Source of the DNA: Leucobacter coleopterorum
Lineage (GTDB): Bacteria; Actinomycetota; Actinomycetes; Actinomycetales; Microbacteriaceae
Direction: 5' to 3'
DNA: 64,000 nucleotides
Assembly (NCBI RefSeq): GCF_011382985.1
Contig: NZ_CP049933.1
Coordinates: forward strand, 1,984,001-2,048,000
Positions within the stretch are counted from its first letter, which is position 1. Each line of letters starts with the position of its first letter. Below, piece by piece: positions 58,011 through 64,000 of the stretch. A model generated the notes under the pieces. The model was not told where the DNA came from, did no database searches, and worked only from the letters and a program-made list of their open reading frames with translations. Both the position numbers and the translations under genes were made by a program.

Positions 58011-60648
58011 GATGCACATCACTTAGGTGATTTCTGAGTGATTGTCGATTCGAAAGATTAAGTTTTCGAAGGATTCGATAGACGTGGCCCTCCACAGTTC
58101 GTACGCTTACAACAAGTTGAGTTGCAATTTCTTGGTTCGAAAAGCCGGACGCGACAAAGTGCGCAACCTCTTTTTCGCGATCACTCAGCAAAGCGGCAGA
58201 CGGGCCAAATCGAGCAACATCAAAGGCACCTCCACCGTGACGCGCCCGAATACTCCCACTAAGGTCTTCAGCAGCTTGACACTGCTTGTCATTTTCGTTC
58301 TTGTTTGCAATTTCCTTGGCGGCCTGACTTGCCTTCAAAGCGAGCCCAATGCGACCAGCCGCTTCAAGATCTTTTGCCGAGAGAAGGAGTTCCTCTACGT
58401 TTTCAGAACGCAAGGCAAACAGATATCTCAATTGTGCTTGTGGGCCGACAGCTTCTGGGACCTCTTGCAAAATGCGCTTCAGATAGTCCAGTCGCTCATT
58501 GTTCGGGTCGAGTTCTGCTGAGACAAGGAACCCCACCAAAGCCGCACCTTTAGCACCTCGGGCCCATAAAGCAGTCGATGAATCCCAAAGCAGTTCTGGA
58601 GCGCTTTTGGATTCGCCGTTTACCATGTGGCGCAGTACATGCATCCAAACACGCGATTGACCAAGGAGGGGACCATCTGGCACATTCGTTCGTTCCACCT
58701 CTGCAGCAAGGCGCTCACAAGCTGCGACATCTCCTCTGCGAGCAGCCAGCAATGCAGAAACCACATACAATGTGAGTTGAGTGCCAGCAGGGAACGGTGT
58801 AGGGTCTCCGACCGCATGCAAGGTCTTTAATAGATGATCCATGTTGGAATAATCCCCCGAATAAATGTGACACAAGGCGGCCGCGACCCCGAAAATTCTG
58901 ATTCCCTCGAAATCCAAGGCCCCCTTCGCTTCATCGAAGCCTCGAAGAATGTTCTCGAGGGCTTCCCTTTGGTGCCCTTCTCCGAGTAGAGCCAAAGCAA
59001 GAAGCACTCGAGCTGTTGGTGTCGGCAAACCTGACCTGGCGAGTTGCCCGAACACCCTTTTGGCCTCTTGGTAACGCGCAGAACTCACCATGATCAGTAA
59101 CCGTGTCTCCCAGGCGGCACACCTAATCTCAGTTGGAGCGTCGTCTTCAACGTCCAGCCGTTCTTCGAACCCCTCAGGGATACCCTGTGTGGTAACCGCA
59201 ATTTCAACTTCCGCTACTTCGAGCATCTTTCCGAATACTCCAAGACTACTTGGGTGAATGAGGTGAAGGCTCGAGATGGCTGTAGCAACATCTCGTTTCC
59301 CATAGGCAATCCAGCGGGCACGAGATACAGCAAAAATGGCCTTTTCGGCGTCATCGGCAGAGGTTAGATCAGTTTCGGCGAATACTCGATCCACCGTTTC
59401 CGAAACGGCGATCGTGTGAGTCTGCACTAGGGTGTTGAAATACCGGATCGCATTCGCTGCTGTAGGCGCAGACTCCCATTCGATGGATGCGACGATTCTC
59501 CGAGTACGCAGGTTTTCGTGAAGAAGTCGCACCAGTAGCGCTTCCGGTGAGCGGCCGAGACCTCTCTGGATCGTGCGCTCCGCAAGGATTGCAGATGAGG
59601 AAACCGCAGTGCCGAGTCGATCAATAATGAGTTCAGTGAGGCGAATTTGTCGTGCCCCCAGCGGTTCATGTCGGAAGTACTCAACAAGTAGCGGCGGCAC
59701 AACTGTGACCAACTGTTCAGGATCGCTTGGAATGAATGCAATGAGAGTGAGTTCTTCGAGGAGTTCGAGAGTATCCCAATCAACCAACCTTCGAACGCTA
59801 CTAATTCCGGCAACACCAACGATGGCTATTATTTCTAATGCGTCACGTGCCGCAGGACTCAAGCCTTCAAGGTACCCCTCGAGGACGGTACGAAGACCAG
59901 GACTCCACAGATCGCGTACTGCCACCCATTCCATCCGATCTTCACGAAAGACGAGAGAGCCTTCGCGCGTCGTAGCATCGACCAGGCTCACGGCCAGGCC
60001 TATGTTTCCGCCAGACTTTGCAAAAATTCGGCTCATCGTGCTGCCCTCAATTGAGTCTCCAAGGTAGTTCTCAATGGCTTGCTCCATATGATCGAATGTC
60101 AGTGGAGACATGTCTATGTCATACGTCGGCTCCATCGTGGCTGCCGCGAGTCCACTGGGTGTGTGGCGGGCACGAAGCCCTTGAAGGCGTGACAGAACCA
60201 ACGGTACGCCGGTTGTCCGGCGAATAGACTCCGCGATTCCCCATGAGGTTTCATCGAGGTCGTCCCAGTCATCAAGAAACAGCGTTGACTTATCACGGCT
60301 AGTGGCCTCTTTGAGCGCTTCTGCTGCCGCATGCAGCGAAGTGCTATTCGGAATGGATGCACCAATTCCTGCAAGGTGTAGCGCTCCCAGGGAGTGTTTC
60401 TGGAGTGAAGCAATACCACGTACCTGAATGACGACCCAGCCTTCACTTTCAAGATATTGCCTCAGGGCCAACATGAAAGTGCTTCGTCCACTCCCACGAT
60501 TACCGACAATGTCAAGGCTAATACCAGCCTGGACGAGTTCAAAAGCTCGGCCTAGCTCAAGTTCTCGTCCGACCAACATTCTCTCTCTCTTCATCGAGAA
60601 GCTACGCCTCTTACCCTGACCATAATCCCATTGATCTTGAACACGCAA
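58006..60648 (-). CDS. LuxR-family regulator with AAA-type ATPase domain (LAL/STAND type)
   Basis: An 880-residue regulator. Walker A-like GNRGSGRST at residues 49-57, Walker B-like STLFLDDWDDLD at about 121-132, then a long helical, TPR-like middle, and a C-terminal LuxR HTH (LLSDREKEVAHFVASGFSNQEIATQLVVSVRTVEGHVYRIL) ending eight residues before the stop. The first codon is uncertain: TTG 60648, ATG 60594 or ATG 60579 (the last has a GAGAGAGA upstream). It is the only intact regulator in the accessory segment, 4.5 kb from the pilus operon, which it might control (inference). Its stop lies in the IS66 target duplication. Confidence 0.92.
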   Translation of the reverse strand: MRVQDQWDYGQGKRRSFSMKRERMLVGRELELGRAFELVQAGISLDIVGNRGSGRSTFMLALRQYLESEGWVVIQVRGIASLQKHSLGALHLAGIGASIPNSTSLHAAAEALKEATSRDKSTLFLDDWDDLDETSWGIAESIRRTTGVPLVLSRLQGLRARHTPSGLAAATMEPTYDIDMSPLTFDHMEQAIENYLGDSIEGSTMSRIFAKSGGNIGLAVSLVDATTREGSLVFREDRMEWVAVRDLWSPGLRTVLEGYLEGLSPAARDALEIIAIVGVAGISSVRRLVDWDTLELLEELTLIAFIPSDPEQLVTVVPPLLVEYFRHEPLGARQIRLTELIIDRLGTAVSSSAILAERTIQRGLGRSPEALLVRLLHENLRTRRIVASIEWESAPTAANAIRYFNTLVQTHTIAVSETVDRVFAETDLTSADDAEKAIFAVSRARWIAYGKRDVATAISSLHLIHPSSLGVFGKMLEVAEVEIAVTTQGIPEGFEERLDVEDDAPTEIRCAAWETRLLIMVSSARYQEAKRVFGQLARSGLPTPTARVLLALALLGEGHQREALENILRGFDEAKGALDFEGIRIFGVAAALCHIYSGDYSNMDHLLKTLHAVGDPTPFPAGTQLTLYVVSALLAARRGDVAACERLAAEVERTNVPDGPLLGQSRVWMHVLRHMVNGESKSAPELLWDSSTALWARGAKGAALVGFLVSAELDPNNERLDYLKRILQEVPEAVGPQAQLRYLFALRSENVEELLLSAKDLEAAGRIGLALKASQAAKEIANKNENDKQCQAAEDLSGSIRARHGGGAFDVARFGPSAALLSDREKEVAHFVASGFSNQEIATQLVVSVRTVEGHVYRILRKLNLSNRQSLRNHLSDVHL

Positions 60649-61113
60649 GGCCTTATTCCGGCTTTCTAGTTACGAGTCTCTTCCGGGCAGAATCGACGCT
60701 CCTCATATGAGTCGATGCGCAGAACAATCCGCTGAAGGGACTACTGAAATTTGGTCAATGATGAATGATCCATGGGCGAATGAAGCGAGAATAACCCACT
60801 GAACAAACAAATAATTTTGCTATAAATAGCAAAATTTATACTGGTAAATACTACCAACATTCAATCGGTTATGTACTGATAGCTTTTTGTAAATCTCTAC
60901 CCCCCGAGTAGTAGTGCTTTTAAGGTCCATCGGACCAAACAAAATCTAAAGCTAAAGCTAGTTGACCACCAGATACATCTTGGAAAGATTTTTCGCCTTA
61001 GAGTAGTTCCGGGGGAGTCAATAAGTGGCAGAAGATTACTATGCAGTAGAAATGCAGCAGCGTTGGCGTACTTTTGCTGACTCCCTTCTCAGCGTCAAAC
61101 CGCGATCTGGGTT
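60649..61113. other. AT-rich non-coding region upstream of the LAL regulator
   Basis: 465 bases without a recognised gene. 60760-61020 is clearly richer in A+T than the rest of the window. It holds a perfect inverted repeat (60813-60836) and a small GGTCC-ATC-GGACC hairpin at 60923-60935. Probably the promoter region of the LAL gene and foreign DNA. Confidence 0.6.
60813..60836. promoter_or_regulatory. Perfect inverted repeat, possible operator
   Basis: Arms AATTTTGCTA and TAGCAAAATT (60813-60822, 60827-60836) with a TAAA spacer, about 165-185 bases before the LAL start region. It could be a regulator site or a hairpin; no family match recognised. Confidence 0.4.
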
Positions 61114-61388
61114 TCATTGATAACCGAAGTACGCGCTTTCAGCGTGCGAGAGTATTTCTCGCACCAGGTAGCGTTTCACACATCTCAAGGCTTCCATCTC
61201 GGAATGCCCTTCGGCGAGTTTCTTGGCCACATAGTCTTGGGGTCTCGGGTCAGTTCGCAGTCGTGCGATCGCGATGATGTTGAGTGCAGAGTTTGCTTGC
61301 CGGTCACCACCACGATTGAGTCGGTGGCGATGCGTTTCCCCTGACGACGCCGGTATCGGACTCACCCCGCATGGGCCGCCCCCGTTGT
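61114..61388 (-). pseudogene. IS110-family transposase remnant 3 (C-terminal part)
   Basis: Only the last 85-90 codons remain: CGVSPIPASSGETHRHRLNRGGDRQANSALNIIAIARLR and DYVAKKLAEGHSEMEALRCVKRYLVREI. The serine motif PASSG is kept. It is cut at the left end of the IS3 element at 61389, and the missing part is not found on the other side of that element. Confidence 0.85.
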
Positions 61389-62216
61389 TAGGTCCGTCCA
61401 GTATGTGAGTGGGTGTCTTCTAACTGGCGGGTACATGTTCGAGCGCACTCGACCGGCGTAAGATAGCCGAGCGAGGAATGCCGACGCTCATGATTGCATT
61501 CACGCTTCCAATCACCGATGACGACCTGAGCGTGGAGCAGTGAATAGAAACTCGTGAGGTTCAGGCAGTCGTCTCGGAGTCTTGAGTTAAACGATTCGAC
61601 ATACCTATTCCGCCACGGCTGACCTGGCGGAATGTAGGACAACCAGACCTTCGTGCCAGCCCAGTCAGCGACCGCATCGGAGATGAACTCCGGACCGTTG
61701 TCGCTCCGTAACACCATCGGGGCACCATGCCGGGCAGTGAGTTCTTCAAGATGATCAATCAACCGGTCAGCAGTGATTGACCGTTCGACGAGCCCACCCA
61801 CACACTCGCGAGTGTGTTCGTCCACGATCGAACAGATCTTGATCGCTTTGCCCCGCTCGCACACATCGAACTGGAAATCGACGGCCCACACCACGCCGGG
61901 CGCGACCGCCGCAGGCGCGTTCATGGTTGATGACCCCACACGTTTCCGTCGACGCCTTCTGCGGCACGCGCAGCCCTTCTTCTCGCCACAGGCGTTGGAT
62001 CTTCTTGTGATTCACAACCCAACCCTCGACACGGGCATCATGGTACGCGCGACGGTACCCCCACCTTGGATGGTTCCTCGCGAATGTGCGCAGCCAGTCA
62101 CGCAGTGCCCGGTCTGGGTCTGCCAGAGTATCGCCACGGAGCGGTCTCCGCCACACGGAACGGGAATGCCCAGCCAATCGGCATGCCATGCGTTCACTAA
62201 TCTGTAACGAGCGCAT
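61388..62216 (-). CDS. IS3-family transposase OrfB (frameshifted)
   Basis: DDE integrase-type transposase: the HTH_21-like start WGYRRAYHDARVEGWVVNHKKIQRLWREEGLRV, then catalytic D in VWAVDFQFDV, D in LRSDNGPEFISDAVADW and E in NRYVESFNSRLRDDCLN, ending HSSLGYLTPVE. The frame shifts near 61957 (one extra A in an AAGG on the minus strand would explain it), so it is read in two parts. It begins in the -1 frame relative to OrfA, and its stop overlaps the left end of the element. Confidence 0.88.
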
Positions 62217-62596
62217 CAGATGTGTGATCGCGGCACGACGTCTACCCGGGCCTAGAAGTTTCCCTCAGCCAGCTCCTTCAGCGCGGCCTTCTCAAGCTCG
62301 GCCTCAGCAAGGAGGCGCTTCAGAGTGGCGTTTTGTTTCTCGAGTTCTTTCAACCGTTTTGCATCGTCGGCTTTCATGCCTCCGTACTGGTTCCGCCACC
62401 GGTAATAGGTTTGCTCGGTGATCCCAAGTTCACGGCAGACATCAGTGGCAGTATTACCCTCGCCCAGGAGCCGGTCTGCGTGTCCGAGTTTTCTGACGAT
62501 CTGTTCCGGGGTATGACACTTTCGTTTGTTACTCATGGTGTCATCCATTCTCCCCGCTACAACGAGGGTTCTGGACTCACTTGACAAACGGACCTA
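61389..62596 (-). mobile_element. IS3-family insertion sequence, about 1.2 kb
   Basis: Left end TAGGTCCGT at 61389, right end its complement ACGGACCTA ending at 62596; similarity of the ends extends further inwards (GTGAG). OrfA and OrfB lie inside in the usual order. No 3-4 bp target duplication is apparent outside these ends, and the left flank is a truncated IS110, so rearrangement after insertion is likely. Confidence 0.8.
62252..62536 (-). CDS. IS3-family transposase OrfA
   Basis: A 94-residue HTH protein: KCHTPEQIVRKLGHADRLLGEGNTATDVCRELGITEQTYYRWRNQYGG, then a leucine-zipper-like helix KRLKELEKQNATLKRLLAEAELEKAALKE. ATG 62536 gives the family start; ATG 62548 is possible. GGGAAAC, a slippery heptamer in the right phase, lies at 62258-62264 just before the OrfA stop, so an OrfAB fusion can be made by -1 frameshifting. 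Confidence 0.9.
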   Translation of the reverse strand: MSNKRKCHTPEQIVRKLGHADRLLGEGNTATDVCRELGITEQTYYRWRNQYGGMKADDAKRLKELEKQNATLKRLLAEAELEKAALKELAEGNF

Positions 62597-62820
62597 CAAA
62601 ACGGGGTCAACCCACCATTCCGAGCACCCCAATTACACCCACAAATACGAAGAGCCGCCAAAGCTCTTCCTCTCGCCAGGTAAGCCTTCAGGCCGGAAAC
62701 TTGCATCGTTGGGGCTCATTGAGGCTGCCATCGTTGGGATACGATCCGGATCTCATCCTGTCGAATTAATTCAACGCGTCAAACGGTCGGGATCATTTCC
62801 GAGTCGCCCTCCTCTCCACA
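62597..62820. other. Non-coding gap between IS3 and trmH, 224 bases
   Basis: I see no gene or repeat here. It marks the right border of the accessory segment. Confidence 0.5.
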
Positions 62821-63630
62821 TTATTTCCGCTGCGAAAACGCCGTCTCGTACAGCAACACACTCGCCGCGGTCGCGAGGTTCAGCGACTCGGCAGCACCGT
62901 AGATCGGCAGTTTGAGTGAGCGATCGGTGAGCGCACGGTCCTCCTCGCTCAGGCCATTCGCTTCGTTCCCAAACACCCAGGCGACAGGACCAGCCAGCAC
63001 ACCCTCAGCCCTGGCATCAAGCAGTTCGGCACCGCGCACGTCTGCCGCAAGTGTCACAAGCCCCGCCTGCCGCGCCGCCAGCGTCGCCTCTTCAAGCGTC
63101 GCCGCAACAACAACGGGCAGGTGAAAGAGTGAGCCCGTGGTCGAGCGCACAACCTTAGGGTGAAACGGGTCTATGCTCTCCCCCGCAAACACGACAGCAT
63201 CGGCACCAGCGGCGTCTGCAGCACGCAGCACCGTACCCGCGTTACCCGGATCCCGAACCTCGTGCAGAATCGCCACGAGCTTCGCACCCTCAAACGCCTC
63301 AGAGAGAGGGGTGTCCCAGGTGCGAGCCACCGCGAGCACACCCTGCGGGGTCACGGTCTCAGCCATTGCCGCCAGAACCTCAGGGGTCACCCGCTCAAGC
63401 TGCACGCCCGCGTCAGAAGCGAGGCGATCCAGCTCGTGCTGCCACGACTCGGTGCCCATCGTGACGAATACAACCTCTGCGAAACGCGGCCGATAAGCCA
63501 ACAACTCTCGCACCGCCTGTGGGCCCTCGACCAAAAAGCGCCCGGTCTCGCGCCGTTCCTTCTTGCGAGCGAGTGCCGCCACTCGTCTTACTCGCGGGGA
63601 CTTCGGATTACTGAGGATCGAATCGTTCAC
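62821..63630 (-). CDS. TrmH/SpoU-family RNA methyltransferase
   Basis: SPOUT-class 2'-O-ribose RNA methyltransferase, 269 residues, GTG start. N-terminal L30e-like substrate domain (ETGRFLVEGPQAVRELLA) and three SPOUT motifs: HEVRDPGNAGTVLRAADAAG, AWVFGNEANGLSEE and LPIYGAAESLNLATAASVLLYE. Its place downstream of rplT and before pheS is usual in Actinobacteria; here pheS is 17.8 kb away. The exact rRNA or tRNA target is not known. Confidence 0.92.
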   Translation of the reverse strand: MNDSILSNPKSPRVRRVAALARKKERRETGRFLVEGPQAVRELLAYRPRFAEVVFVTMGTESWQHELDRLASDAGVQLERVTPEVLAAMAETVTPQGVLAVARTWDTPLSEAFEGAKLVAILHEVRDPGNAGTVLRAADAAGADAVVFAGESIDPFHPKVVRSTTGSLFHLPVVVAATLEEATLAARQAGLVTLAADVRGAELLDARAEGVLAGPVAWVFGNEANGLSEEDRALTDRSLKLPIYGAAESLNLATAASVLLYETAFSQRK

Positions 63631-63665
63631 TTGCCAACCCTACCCGACAGGTCCTCAACGCAATA

Positions 63666-63698
63666 AACCCCCGGGTCGCCGAGGCGAAACCGGGGGTT
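63666..63698 (-). terminator. Terminator after rplT
   Basis: Stem AACCCCCGG / CCGGGGGTT (63666-63674, 63690-63698), 15-base loop, between the rplT stop and the trmH start on the minus strand. Confidence 0.75.
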
Positions 63699-63715
63699 CA
63701 TTGAAAGCTCAACTC

Positions 63716-64000
63716 TTAGGCAGCAGCCTTCGGTGCAGAGGTGTCTGCGGGAAGAGCCTTCTTGGCTACCTCAACGAGTGCGGCGAACGCTGCGGGCTCG
63801 TTGGTCGCGAGCTCGGAGAGCATGCGACGGTCAACCTCAACCTCAGCAATGCTGAGACCCTGGATGAAGCGGTTGTAGGTAAGGCCGTTTGCACGGGCAC
63901 CAGCGTTGATGCGCTGGATCCACAGGCGACGGAAGTCACCCTTCTTCTTGCGACGGTCGTTGTACGAGTAGACGAGCGAGTGAATGACCTGCTCTTTTGC
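63716..64000 (-). CDS. rplT: 50S ribosomal protein L20, 5' end outside window
   Basis: No start codon is inside the window, but the minus strand reads [40 protein letters not shown] and [20 protein letters not shown], then a Pro/Ala tail ending TSAPKAAA and TAA at 63716-63718. This is bacterial L20, an early assembly protein of the large subunit. About 94 C-terminal codons are present; infC and rpmI should lie beyond the window end. Confidence 0.96.
   Translation of the reverse strand, partial: AKEQVIHSLVYSYNDRRKKKGDFRRLWIQRINAGARANGLTYNRFIQGLSIAEVEVDRRMLSELATNEPAAFAALVEVAKKALPADTSAPKAAA

Noticed and set aside
62526-62915. 130-codon plus-strand frame across the IS3 end and trmH
   Set aside because: It spans an IS end and is antisense to trmH for a third of its length; no known domain.
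1-64000. tRNA or rRNA genes
   Set aside because: I looked for cloverleaf-like and rRNA-like stretches in all intergenic gaps and recognised none; a covariance search would be decisive.

Overview
The window is chromosomal DNA of a high-GC Gram-positive bacterium. Lysine biosynthesis by the succinylase branch (dapC, dapD, dapE), a 7Fe ferredoxin beside dapC, DUF3117 and DUF2510 proteins, a TatB with the actinobacterial tail, frequent GTG starts and 4-bp gene overlaps all point to Actinomycetota, most likely Microbacteriaceae (Leucobacter-like; the genus is an inference).

Layout. 1-3.7 kb: 3' part of hrpA. 3.7-5.7 kb: a small accessory patch with an AbiEi-like winged-helix/nuclease gene between two copies of a 77-bp palindromic element, then a Fic gene with an in-frame amber codon. 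5.7-14.2 kb: stress protein, beta-propeller lipoprotein, the coupled MgtE_N/CBS - DUF1003 - mrp genes, tatB, an O-methyltransferase, DUF3117, dapE and dapD. 14.2-19.5 kb: two-gene ABC transporter, citrate synthase, dapC, fdxA. 19.6-24.3 kb: GH65 phosphorylase with beta-phosphoglucomutase, an orphan prepilin peptidase, an MBL hydrolase. 24.3-28.3 kb: argCJB and a FitAB-type toxin-antitoxin pair. 28.3-35.5 kb: valine catabolism (acyl-CoA dehydrogenase, enoyl-CoA hydratase, 3-hydroxyisobutyrate dehydrogenase) next to the methylcitrate operon gntR-prpD-prpB-prpC, which together take isobutyryl-CoA to propionyl-CoA (through steps not all present here) and then to pyruvate and succinate. 35.5-41.4 kb: DUF2510, VanZ and VOC proteins, and a TetR regulator between two NAD(P)-binding proteins with two clear operators. 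41.4-45.0 kb: pheT and pheS.

45.0-62.8 kb separates pheS from the trmH-rplT genes that usually precede it directly. It holds a copper/peroxidase cluster (membrane protein, CopC, PCu(A)C, DyP), a three-gene sortase-assembled pilus operon (tip protein, LPFTG backbone pilin, class C sortase), IS110, IS66 and IS3 elements in various states of decay, and a large LuxR-type (LAL) ATPase regulator in an AT-rich setting. The window ends in trmH and the 3' part of rplT.

Data quality. At least eighteen conserved genes or gene parts are broken by a single missing base at a run of G or C, including essential or biosynthetic genes (pheT, argB, argJ, mrp). The pattern is that of homopolymer undercalling, so these genes are annotated as probably intact in the organism. 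The lesions in the IS66 and first IS110 transposases and in the Fic gene (nonsense codons, a 13-bp tandem duplication) are of other kinds and look real.
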